From: a virus
DNA length: 46,096 nucleotides
Reading direction: 5' to 3' (one strand)
Virus record (IMG/VR): IMGVR_UViG_3300028027_000086
Location: 1 to 46,096 of that record
The position numbers were made by a program, and so were the translations under genes. The notes under the pieces were generated by a model that was not told the origin of the DNA, searched no databases, and was given only the letters and a program-made list of their open reading frames with translations. How positions within the stretch are numbered: position 1 is the stretch's first letter; the number at the start of each line of letters is the position of its first letter. Positions 29,046-36,637 of the stretch are shown here, piece by piece.

Positions 29046-29062
29046 TAAATATAAATGACAAT
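29046..29062 (-). promoter_or_regulatory. Weak candidate promoter of the glycosyltransferase gene
   Basis: The minus strand reads CATTTATATTTAATT, one base from the TATTTATA motif (plus 29050-29057), about 25 bases before the ATG at 29024. It lies in the 78-base divergent gap shared with the small plus-strand gene. Weak support. Confidence 0.25.
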
Positions 29063-29090
29063 CAAATGTAATAAATGGTAAAGATGATGA

Positions 29091-29098
29091 TATTTATA
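29091..29098 (+). promoter_or_regulatory. Candidate late promoter of the small plus-strand gene
   Basis: TATTTATA lies at 29091-29098, four bases before the ATG at 29103. This is the same geometry as at gp25 and at the 833-residue fibre, and it supports the small gene being real and expressed in the plus direction inside a minus-strand region. Confidence 0.42.
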
Positions 29099-29102
29099 TA
29101 AT

Positions 29103-29282
29103 ATGAAACTGATTAGAACAATATCAAATTTGGTTACAGAATCTAAAAGAATTTACGAAGAAGCCTGTGAAAAAGGTGTCAACGAAAAAGAATTAGATAG
29201 ATTAGAAAAAAACTACAATGAATCTTTAAAACTTTTAAGATTGTATGAGGGTTTGAATAAATCAAATAAAGAAATATCTTAA
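29103..29282 (+). CDS. Small helical protein, unknown
   Basis: 59 residues (starts MKLIRTISNLVTESKRIYEE and continues charged to a C-terminal NKSNKEIS), too short for usual gene finders. It reads as one or two amphipathic helices rich in Lys, Glu and Leu. It is the only plus-strand gene within the minus-strand fibre island. Its stop TAA shares bases with the stop of the convergent 898-residue fibre gene (TTAA at 29279-29282). A TATTTATA motif immediately upstream and the good start support it as real. A DNA-binding or assembly-chaperone role is possible but unproven. Confidence 0.55.
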   Translation: MKLIRTISNLVTESKRIYEEACEKGVNEKELDRLEKNYNESLKLLRLYEGLNKSNKEIS

Positions 29283-31975
29283 GGTACTATACATAAAGAA
29301 CTTCCTATTCTATACACAGAACCTGAAGGTAATCCTGCTCCACTTGTTGGAATATTCATAATTGATAAATTATTCACAAATGTTGAATAATTTCTATTTG
29401 CGGTTATATTTGTACCAATTACCATAGCATTTGCGTAATTTGTAATTGTGTTACCAAATCCACCTAAAATGGCTGAATTAGTTGTTGTTCCACCTGAAAT
29501 TAAATTTTTATAACCACCACCAATAGTTACGTCACACCCTGATGCGGTATTCTGTCTTCCACCACCAATAAAAGAATTAGGGCATTGTGTGGTATTAAAA
29601 CCACCCCCACCTATTGTTGAACGATAACCACTGGCACAATTATTAGAACCACCACCGATTACGGAATCTCTACATATTGAATTATTTTCTCGACCACCAC
29701 CAATAAATGAATATTCTCCGGATGAAAGATTACATCTACCACCACCAATTGTTGAATCTTGACCTGATGATGTGTTACATCTACCACCTGAAATTGTTGA
29801 ATTATTTCCTGATACAAGATTACATAAACCACCACCAATTGATGAATAGCTTGTTGTTATACAATTCTTTGAACCACCACCAATAGATGAAGCGATTCCT
29901 GACGAAATATTACAAAAACCACCAGAAATAGAAGAACTGTTACACCTTGATTGATTACTTTGACCACCCCCAATAAATGATGTAGTTCCTGATGCAACAT
30001 TACAAATTCCACCTCCAATAGTTGACCAACAACCTGACGATGTGTTAATACTACCACCGCCTATAACTGAGAAACAATTACTTGATGTATTTCCTGAACC
30101 GCCAACAATAACTGAAAAAGAATTACTTGATGTATTCTTACACCCACCACCAACAAATGAACAATAACACGCAATATTACATATTCCTGTACCAATGAAT
30201 GAAACAGTTCGTGCCCGATTACAAAATCCATTTGATATTGTTGAATAATTATCACAAGAAATATTATTACCACCTCCGACAACAATTGCACTATTTCCAC
30301 AAGCACAGTTATTGGCACCACCAACAACAATTGCACTGTTACCATAAGTTGTGTTAGATAAACCTCCACCAATAAAAGAATAGTATCCGTACCCAACACA
30401 ATTATTACAACCACCAACAATCGATGAATATTTGGTGTAATATGAAGATATACCATTAGATTGACCACCACCAATTGTTGAAAACATACTTGATACGGTA
30501 TTTCCTGAACCTCCAACAATTAACGAACAACTTGAACATATAGTATTACGTGTACCACCACCAATAAAAGTAGATGATTCACAAGAGGTGTTACAATATC
30601 CACCACCAATTACTGATAAAGAACTGTATAGTGACATATAATTGTATTGACCACCACCGATGAAGGATGTTCCACCACAAGTACAATTAGCTTTTCCACC
30701 ACCTATTGTTGAGAAGGCTCTTAATGATTGATTTCCCTGACCACCACCAATCATTGACGATGGTTCAGAAATATAGTTAGATTTACCACCACCAATAATT
30801 GAACAACCACCTGTTGGTCCAACAACATTTAAAGCACCACCACCAATAAACGCGAAACATTCTGATACGGTATTACCTGTACCGGCTCCCACAAATGAAA
30901 AGTCCCCTGAAGCAATGTTTTTAAAACCACCACCAATGAAGGAAGTAGTTCCACCACTAATAGTGTTTTGATAACCGCCACCAATAAATGAATACCTACT
31001 TGAGTTAGTGTTGTATTCTCCACCAACAATAGAAGAATAACAACCTGTTGCAATATTATTACCACCACCACCAACAAAACCAAAACAACAAGAATGATTT
31101 TTACAACCGGCACCAATAAATGAAAATCCACAAACACAATTTTGAAATCCCCCACCAATTGATGAGTGATTACCACCGGCAATATTATATTGACCACCAC
31201 TAATTGTGTTTGTTGTGCCTGAGGTTATGTTAGAAACCCCACCACCAATTGTTGATTGACTACCTGATGAAATATTACATCTACCTCCAGATATTGTTGC
31301 GTATGAGCCTGAGATTGAATTTTGTAGTCCACCACCTATGAACCCAAAACAACATGAAATGTTTTGACGACCACCAGCAATTGTTGAAAACCCATTAAAT
31401 GTTGAATTACATCCACCACCACCAACAAATGAATGAGGCCCTGAAGCGGCATTTTTACAACCACCACCTACTGTTGAATAATAATTTGACGAAATATTAT
31501 TATCACCACCACCAATGAATGATAGTCTACCTGAAGAGGTGTTAGAACAACCACCACCAACAGTTGAAGAAAAACTTCCTGATATATTACAACGACCACC
31601 ACCTATTGTTGAGTAACAACCGGAATTAGTGTTTTTATAACCACCTCCAATGAATGAATGTGTCCCACCACTAACTATATTTTGTCGTCCACCAACAACC
31701 ATTGAATTGTTTGTTGTTGCTGAGTTTGAATATCCTCCTAAAGCTCCGGAATTATTACCTGATGCAAGATTATTAACATCTCTTCTTATAGATGAGTTAA
31801 CACCTGTTCCACTAACAATAACAACAAATGGTGAACCACTAATTGCTTCATCAATGGTTGATTTATAAGATGAACCGGCAGCGTTTTGGGTAGGATTATT
31901 AGTATCAACAATATGGATTAATGTTTGACTAGTTGTAAAACCTGATGGTGAATATGTTCTTTGAGTTAAAATCAT
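29279..31975 (-). CDS. YadA-like beta-roll fibre with IGGG repeats
   Basis: 898 residues. Nearly all of it (about 70-855) is a 15-residue repeat of the form S-x-IGGG-x-x-N-x-x-S-G, for example SFIGGGYKNTNSG or STIGGGRCNISGS. Roughly 50 copies are present. This matches the left-handed beta-roll heads of trimeric autotransporters such as YadA (Hep/Hag repeats), which form long trimeric rods. Cys is unusually common inside the repeats (CNISCCFGF, RCNISSG). The C-terminal SGAGLPSGSVYRIGSSLCIV resembles closing segments of phage fibre proteins. No signal peptide or membrane anchor, so it is a virion fibre. Receptor binding is inferred. It stands alone with its own motif upstream. Confidence 0.8.
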   Translation of the reverse strand: MILTQRTYSPSGFTTSQTLIHIVDTNNPTQNAAGSSYKSTIDEAISGSPFVVIVSGTGVNSSIRRDVNNLASGNNSGALGGYSNSATTNNSMVVGGRQNIVSGGTHSFIGGGYKNTNSGCYSTIGGGRCNISGSFSSTVGGGCSNTSSGRLSFIGGGDNNISSNYYSTVGGGCKNAASGPHSFVGGGGCNSTFNGFSTIAGGRQNISCCFGFIGGGLQNSISGSYATISGGRCNISSGSQSTIGGGVSNITSGTTNTISGGQYNIAGGNHSSIGGGFQNCVCGFSFIGAGCKNHSCCFGFVGGGGNNIATGCYSSIVGGEYNTNSSRYSFIGGGYQNTISGGTTSFIGGGFKNIASGDFSFVGAGTGNTVSECFAFIGGGALNVVGPTGGCSIIGGGKSNYISEPSSMIGGGQGNQSLRAFSTIGGGKANCTCGGTSFIGGGQYNYMSLYSSLSVIGGGYCNTSCESSTFIGGGTRNTICSSCSLIVGGSGNTVSSMFSTIGGGQSNGISSYYTKYSSIVGGCNNCVGYGYYSFIGGGLSNTTYGNSAIVVGGANNCACGNSAIVVGGGNNISCDNYSTISNGFCNRARTVSFIGTGICNIACYCSFVGGGCKNTSSNSFSVIVGGSGNTSSNCFSVIGGGSINTSSGCWSTIGGGICNVASGTTSFIGGGQSNQSRCNSSSISGGFCNISSGIASSIGGGSKNCITTSYSSIGGGLCNLVSGNNSTISGGRCNTSSGQDSTIGGGRCNLSSGEYSFIGGGRENNSICRDSVIGGGSNNCASGYRSTIGGGGFNTTQCPNSFIGGGRQNTASGCDVTIGGGYKNLISGGTTTNSAILGGFGNTITNYANAMVIGTNITANRNYSTFVNNLSIMNIPTSGAGLPSGSVYRIGSSLCIVP
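29440..31765 (-). repeat. 45-base coding tandem repeat (IGGG units)
   Basis: The 15-residue repeat unit of the YadA-like fibre gives an approximately 45-base periodicity, about 50 units with diverged sequence. The recurring plus-strand core is CCACCACCAATNNNTGA. Units are protein-coding and not CRISPR-like. The array is a candidate for length change by recombination between units. Confidence 0.85.
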
Positions 31976-31988
31976 TGGTTTTTGTTTT

Positions 31989-32002
31989 ATACTATAAATA
32001 GT
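31989..32002 (-). promoter_or_regulatory. Candidate late promoter of the YadA-like fibre gene
   Basis: The minus strand reads ACTATTTATAGTATAA, a near-perfect palindrome around TATTTATA (plus 31993-32000), 17 bases before the ATG at 31975. It is the best copy of the motif and matches the site at 28045 over 14 bases. Confidence 0.5.
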
Positions 32003-32005
32003 TCA

Positions 32006-32311
32006 TTATTGGAAATCGTATATTACAAAATCCATAAATTCAAAATATTCGTAATCTTGGAATTGTTTTGGAACTGGTGGTAATAAATTACAATATACCA
32101 CTTCAAATCTTTCACAACCATCACCATAGATAACTTTAATACCTACTGCGGCCACATTATTAAATTGTTGTGGTAATACGATAACATTGTCAGGAGGTAC
32201 TGATGTAGTGATTGTGGCAATTAAAATACATTGGTTACCATATACATCACACGCATAAATTGTATACGGAAAGTTTGAACCTGTGATTGATTGTATGTTA
32301 ATTGCTGTCAT
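32006..32311 (-). CDS. Small adhesin-module protein, paralogue of the 35437 gene
   Basis: 101 residues. The core (INIQSITGSNFPYTIYACD, then VGIKVIYGDGCERFEV) lines up with the 71-residue product at 35437: [16 protein letters not shown], then [16 protein letters not shown]. So the two are paralogous single beta modules with a SprB-like flavour. This one has a C-terminal tail ending EYFEFMDFVIYDFQ. It lies three bases after the 734-residue gene's stop, within the same operon. Possibly a fibre cap or connector; role unknown. Confidence 0.55.
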   Translation of the reverse strand: MTAINIQSITGSNFPYTIYACDVYGNQCILIATITTSVPPDNVIVLPQQFNNVAAVGIKVIYGDGCERFEVVYCNLLPPVPKQFQDYEYFEFMDFVIYDFQ

Positions 32312-32314
32312 ATC

Positions 32315-34519
32315 TTAAAAAGTATATAATGGATTTGGTATTCCGACTATTGAACCATTGACAACTGTTACGACAGTATCAGGGTAATTTGTTGAGGTTC
32401 TGACACCATTAACAATTGGGTTTGCTTTAATTGTGTAAGTGTTATTTGCCCCTCCTTGTGTTATTTGATAATCGTAAACATAAATTAATTGTGATTGAAA
32501 CTGAGTATTAGGGTTTGTTGTTATACCTTTAGAACTAAAATCACATGTTTGTGAAGATAACGCAGGTATTGGTGTATATGGTGAACTACTTCCTGAAAAA
32601 GGTAGTGTAGAATTTAGAGAATTATTAAATCCATATGAACCTTCTACAATTCCTGTAAGACTATTTGACGTTGATTTACTTACATACCAATATATACTTA
32701 CCGGGTCAATATATCTTGAACCAACATTAGACGTAATTGTTCGGTTATTAGTAGTTCCAGTAGATGATGTGTTAACATCATTTACAATTGTGTCTACAGA
32801 AGAAGAACAACCAACATCACAATTAGTAAAATTCATATTATTTTGTATTGTTGGCATTGGGATTCTTAACGTGTAATTGTTTGAGGTTTGACCCGTTGTA
32901 ATAACACTTGAGAAATGAATATTATATTGTAATTCAGTAGTTCCGTCACCACAAGTTTGATTACCGGATGAGTTAGGAATCGAGAGTTCACCGTATTTGT
33001 AATAATCAATATTTGTTGAATCATTTATCCATCCAGAAGCTGATTTTTTAGATTCATAAGATGTTTTATACGATATTAAATCATTTAAATCCGTGAACGT
33101 CATATCAATAACACCTTGTAATCCACTAACCGTTTTTAAAAATGATATTGTACCATTTGAACTAGGTGTGAAACAAGTTGGGGTTTGATAACCATTTCCT
33201 GCTTTACCACATTGGGTGTAATTAATTCTTGTTTGAATATTACGAGTAATTAGTGATGTTATATTACTACCAAGAACGCTTCCAAAATAATTTGAACCTG
33301 AGTTGGTAGTTGTAACCATGTATTTGTAAATGTCTGAAGATGTTATTTGATTTTGAGTACATGCTGACAAATCAAAAACAATTGTATTCAGTCCACAAGT
33401 TCCTGAAATATTAGTTATTGATGATGTTTTTATTTTGTATGGTGTGTTTAAATAATTGTCTAAACATAATGAACAATCAAAAGTGTTTAAACAAGTGAAA
33501 TAAAAATCCCAATTTGTTGTTGGATTATTTGGGTTTGGAATTACTTCTAAAATAAGATAATCACCTGAATTTATAGTTAAATTACTTAAATCAGTTACTT
33601 TAGAAAGATAAGACGTGTTAGTAGGTGTTGCGGCAGATTTAGGTAATGTTAGTAAAGATAAATTAGATGTGAATTGGGTTGAAAATGCACCTATTGTTAT
33701 AAATTCTAATATAATTGGTTCACTATATGATGAGCCGTAAAATGTTATTTTAAGTGTGTCAGGTACACTTTCACCATTAAATTTCCACGCAAAATAATTT
33801 GTTGTTACATCAAGTTCAAAGGTTGAATTTAAAGTTAATGGTGTGACACCTTCTGATGCTCCGGCAAAATTAACTCTATGAGTATAATCACCAACTACAG
33901 TTCCGTTATCACAAGTAAAAGGGAAGACTTCAACAGTTGTTCCGTTAAAACATTCTAATTCTGATTGAATGTAACCTGTTCCACCTGTTTGAGAAAAATC
34001 AAGACCGTTTAGTTTTACTTTATCAATTACGGGAATATAAACCCCCGATGGTTGCATAGGAGAATTTATACCTGTTAATGGATGCGTAAAATCATACGGT
34101 GAAAATTCATTTCCAAATCCTGAAGTAAATGCTATATTTGTTGTTGAATTAGGGCCATACCAAAATATTTTATAATCAGATATTTCAGTATCACAACTAC
34201 CGGTTAAATTTCCGGCGACTATTCGACCAATATTTGTTGTTTCATAATCGTCAAAATATAAATCACATGTGGTACACAAATCATTAGATAACAATTCAAT
34301 TGTTGCGCAACATTTAGTAAATGTATCAATTATTTTTATAGATGTTGTCCCATTAGGTACATTACCCATGATATATGGACAATTATCAAATAAATCATCA
34401 TAACTAACATTCGTTTGAAATGCGTTAAAATATTGGTCAACGTTAGAATAAATGTTAAATGTTCCTCCTAAAGCGACAGTACCGGAATTGGTTAAACAAG
34501 TTGATGCTGAAAATGGCAT
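32315..34519 (-). CDS. Large adhesin-like fibre protein
   Basis: 734 residues. The first ~15 residues (MPFSASTCLTNSGTVALGG) resemble those of the next gene upstream ([19 protein letters not shown]), so the two share an N-terminal attachment module. Several beta-like segments with paired Cys occur (CCATIELL, CTTCDLYFDDY, CSLCLDNY). The protein is Thr/Asn/Ser-rich throughout, with no membrane span or signal peptide. No catalytic motif was found. It is flanked by other fibre-type genes and is probably an exposed appendage subunit. Confidence 0.6.
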   Translation of the reverse strand: MPFSASTCLTNSGTVALGGTFNIYSNVDQYFNAFQTNVSYDDLFDNCPYIMGNVPNGTTSIKIIDTFTKCCATIELLSNDLCTTCDLYFDDYETTNIGRIVAGNLTGSCDTEISDYKIFWYGPNSTTNIAFTSGFGNEFSPYDFTHPLTGINSPMQPSGVYIPVIDKVKLNGLDFSQTGGTGYIQSELECFNGTTVEVFPFTCDNGTVVGDYTHRVNFAGASEGVTPLTLNSTFELDVTTNYFAWKFNGESVPDTLKITFYGSSYSEPIILEFITIGAFSTQFTSNLSLLTLPKSAATPTNTSYLSKVTDLSNLTINSGDYLILEVIPNPNNPTTNWDFYFTCLNTFDCSLCLDNYLNTPYKIKTSSITNISGTCGLNTIVFDLSACTQNQITSSDIYKYMVTTTNSGSNYFGSVLGSNITSLITRNIQTRINYTQCGKAGNGYQTPTCFTPSSNGTISFLKTVSGLQGVIDMTFTDLNDLISYKTSYESKKSASGWINDSTNIDYYKYGELSIPNSSGNQTCGDGTTELQYNIHFSSVITTGQTSNNYTLRIPMPTIQNNMNFTNCDVGCSSSVDTIVNDVNTSSTGTTNNRTITSNVGSRYIDPVSIYWYVSKSTSNSLTGIVEGSYGFNNSLNSTLPFSGSSSPYTPIPALSSQTCDFSSKGITTNPNTQFQSQLIYVYDYQITQGGANNTYTIKANPIVNGVRTSTNYPDTVVTVVNGSIVGIPNPLYTF

Positions 34520-34529
34520 ATTTAAATTT

Positions 34530-35435
34530 TTAAGTTTTATTATACATGTATCCTTCTAAACCACAATCGATACATTCCGAAGGCATTCCCGAAGGTGTTA
34601 CTGTAGGTGTTGGTGTTGGTGTTGGTGTATTAATTTGTGAACAGAAAATACAATCACCTAAATTAGAAAAACCATACGGTCCTGTAATTAATGTTATTTC
34701 ATCAATACCTATTGTATTATTGTTTACACCAACATAAGAAATACACGATATTTCACTATTAACATTTGCCTGATAAACTTCAAATTTAGTTATGGTGTTT
34801 CCGGTAGGTGTTATGATTTGATTTGTTGTGTAATACATCTTACCATTATAACAATCTTGGAATTGATAACTATATGGGCAAATAATACTATCATCAATGG
34901 TATTAAAACTAACTGAACCGTCAAAGGTGCAATCACGAGAAATTTGTGGTGATGGTGTAGGTGTTAATGTTGGTGTTGGTGTTGGTGTTGGACTTACACT
35001 TTGTATTGTTGCGCTAATAACGACATTACAAGGGTTCGTTGGTGTTGGAGTAGGTGTTGGTGTTACAGAAGTTGTTGGTGTTGGTGTGGGTGTTTGAGTT
35101 GTCTGAAAATCACAATCAAAAAACGCCGAAAAATCTAAACTAGAACAATTTTGTGTTGGACTCGGAGTTGGTGTTGGACACGCTCCACTAGAAAAATAAA
35201 CATCATCTAAATCCGGACATGGGTTAAAACAAGGCGATTGACCTGATAAATCACAAGTCCCCCCTGTTACGGTTGATAAACACCATTGAGTTGTTCCGGT
35301 ATTATAGTAAATAACTAATCCATTAGTTTGACCGGTCCAATATAGTTGAGAATTGTATGTTCCTGCACTAAAATAAACATCGTCAAATGTTGGGTAACCT
35401 GTGTTAGATAAGCAATATGATGAACTACAAGGCAT
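34530..35435 (-). CDS. Fibre protein with N-terminal module and Thr-Pro linkers
   Basis: 301 residues. It opens [20 protein letters not shown], like the 734-residue protein. A repeated short element, DDVYFSAG near residue 18 and DDVYFSSG near 77, frames a small beta domain. Three Pro-rich linkers follow ([19 protein letters not shown] near 116, [14 protein letters not shown] near 149, [12 protein letters not shown] near 272), with a beta domain between. It ends near [14 protein letters not shown]. The linkers make it a likely glycosylation target of the enzyme encoded at 28044. Structural role inferred from sequence and neighbours. Confidence 0.62.
   Translation of the reverse strand: MPCSSSYCLSNTGYPTFDDVYFSAGTYNSQLYWTGQTNGLVIYYNTGTTQWCLSTVTGGTCDLSGQSPCFNPCPDLDDVYFSSGACPTPTPSPTQNCSSLDFSAFFDCDFQTTQTPTPTPTTSVTPTPTPTPTNPCNVVISATIQSVSPTPTPTPTLTPTPSPQISRDCTFDGSVSFNTIDDSIICPYSYQFQDCYNGKMYYTTNQIITPTGNTITKFEVYQANVNSEISCISYVGVNNNTIGIDEITLITGPYGFSNLGDCIFCSQINTPTPTPTPTVTPSGMPSECIDCGLEGYMYNKT
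34594..35180 (-). repeat. Four Thr-Pro coding minisatellite tracts in the 301-residue fibre
   Basis: Tracts of GGTGTT/GGTGTA units lie at about 34594-34629, 34947-34991, 35035-35098 and 35155-35180 on the plus strand, encoding Thr-Pro runs on the minus strand. They resemble those at 25.7 kb and, inverted, at 22.5 kb. Confidence 0.8.
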
Positions 35436-35436
35436 A

Positions 35437-35652
35437 TTATAATGTTAAATTTAAAATTGATTCACAATTATTATCATCAATAACTTTTAGGTTAAAAGAT
35501 GTTAATGAACTCCAAATAGGTGGTATTATCACATTATATGGAAACGTTGAAATTGTATCTATATAGATTGATAAAGTAATTGGATTATCGCACAGATAAA
35601 TCTGAAATGGTGATGTTCCGGTAATATTACTGATTGTTATTTGTGTACTCAT
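35437..35652 (-). CDS. Small adhesin-module protein, first gene of the minus-strand operon
   Basis: 71 residues, a single beta module ([19 protein letters not shown], then [13 protein letters not shown]). It is a shorter paralogue of the 101-residue product at 32006. The gene lies at the head of the minus-strand operon, with a TATTTATT motif 16 bases upstream, and is one base away from the 301-residue gene. No signal peptide or membrane segment. Perhaps a small fibre subunit or assembly partner of the larger fibre next to it. Confidence 0.52.
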   Translation of the reverse strand: MSTQITISNITGTSPFQIYLCDNPITLSIYIDTISTFPYNVIIPPIWSSLTSFNLKVIDDNNCESILNLTL

Positions 35653-35664
35653 TTTATTATGTTA

Positions 35665-35678
35665 TCTCAATAAATATA
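35665..35678 (-). promoter_or_regulatory. Candidate late promoter of the minus-strand fibre operon
   Basis: The minus strand reads ATATTTATTGAGATAAC (TATTTATT at plus 35669-35676), 16 bases before the ATG at 35652. The gap also holds the divergent host-type promoter of the primase gene, so this 85-base region would fire leftward late and rightward early. Confidence 0.4.
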
Positions 35679-35701
35679 ATGGGAATGAAAAACTTGTGAA
35701 G

Positions 35702-35733
35702 ATTGACTGTTATAATATTTTTTCTTATCTTTG
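35702..35733 (+). promoter_or_regulatory. Bacteroidota-type promoter of the primase operon
   Basis: ATTG (35702-35705), a 20-base spacer and TATCTTTG (35726-35733) match the Bacteroidota primary sigma consensus TTTG-N19-21-TAnnTTTG with one mismatch in the upstream box. The ATG at 35738 is four bases downstream, so the message may be leaderless or have a very short leader. It suggests host RNA polymerase starts the replication operon. Confidence 0.68.
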
Positions 35734-35737
35734 CTGT

Positions 35738-36637
35738 ATGTCAGATGATGCCGAAATTTTATTAGAAATACTACACGATATATTAGGGGATGAAAAACTT
35801 CACTATGAATCAAAAGGTCAAATATCTTTTGATTGTCCAATATGCGATGAAGACCAACACAAAGGAAACCTTGAAGTGAATTACTTTGAACACGTTTATA
35901 AATGTTGGAGTTGTGGTGATGAAAATAATACAAAAGGACCACTTGGTAAACTAATTGACAACTTTGGGGATAAGAAACAAAAGAAAATTTATAACTTACT
36001 TCAACCTGAAAACCATAAACCAAAAGAGAAACGTAAGGATTACTTAAAGTTACCAACAGGATTTACTTTATTTAAAGATAGTAGTTTGGTTTATCCGGTT
36101 CGTCGTCAAGCGTATAATTACCTTAAACAACGTGGGATTACCGATGAGATTATTGAGAAGTATGGTATCGGATTCTGTGATACAGGTGCGTTCTCAGGTA
36201 GAATCATTATACCATCATATGATGGTAAGAATAATTTAAATTATTTTATTGCTAGAAGTTGGGACTTAAACTCAAGAGCAAAATATAAAAATCCGGAAGC
36301 ATCCAAGGATGAGATAATATTTTTTGAGAATACTATCAATTGGAATGAAGACATTCATCTTTGTGAAGGAGCATTTGATGCTATCTTCCTACCAAATAGT
36401 ATTGCTATGTTGGGAAAACATATGTCGGAGTTATTACTTAATACATTATATGAGAAGGCGAATGGTAATATAATCATTTGTTTGGATAGTGATGCTTGGG
36501 TGGATGCTGTTAAATTATACCACAACTTAAATGGTGGTAGATTATATGGTAAAGTTAAAATAATAAAATTAACGGGTGATGCCGATGTTGCCGATTTAAG
36601 GGGCGACATTAGTAATTACTTTTATAAAATGAAATAG
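35738..36637 (+). CDS. gp61: DNA primase, DnaG/T4 gp61-like
   Basis: 299 residues. A zinc finger (C33, C36, C56, C59 in CPIC and CWSC) at the N-terminus and a TOPRIM-type catalytic region (LCEGAFDAIF, and LDSDAW with the DxD pair) identify a primase that lays RNA primers for lagging-strand synthesis. It is shorter than cellular DnaG, as is T4 gp61. The frame extends upstream to a GTG at 35696, but that would place the start inside the promoter, so the ATG at 35738 is chosen. It would pair with the gp41-like helicase at the left edge. First gene of the replication/recombination operon. Confidence 0.88.
   Translation: MSDDAEILLEILHDILGDEKLHYESKGQISFDCPICDEDQHKGNLEVNYFEHVYKCWSCGDENNTKGPLGKLIDNFGDKKQKKIYNLLQPENHKPKEKRKDYLKLPTGFTLFKDSSLVYPVRRQAYNYLKQRGITDEIIEKYGIGFCDTGAFSGRIIIPSYDGKNNLNYFIARSWDLNSRAKYKNPEASKDEIIFFENTINWNEDIHLCEGAFDAIFLPNSIAMLGKHMSELLLNTLYEKANGNIIICLDSDAWVDAVKLYHNLNGGRLYGKVKIIKLTGDADVADLRGDISNYFYKMK

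Noticed and set aside
30061-31200. Long minus-strand frames at 30061-30519 and 30829-31200
   Set aside because: They are alternate frames of the repetitive fibre gene; composition (Val/Leu-rich) mirrors the GGN repeats and gives no independent gene.
29440-31765. A regular approx. 45-base repeat pattern that could be read as a CRISPR array
   Set aside because: The period lies in an open 898-codon frame coding IGGG repeats, units diverge gradually, and there are no distinct spacers or cas genes.
20275-35652. Diversity-generating retroelement acting on the fibres
   Set aside because: No reverse transcriptase gene and no template/variable repeat pair were found in the window.
35696-35737. GTG start for the primase at 35696
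   Set aside because: It overlaps the promoter boxes; the ATG at 35738 is downstream of the TATCTTTG element.
35667-36056. Minus-strand frame of 129 codons opposite the primase start
   Set aside because: It lies antisense to the conserved zinc finger of the primase and covers the divergent promoter region; no motif.
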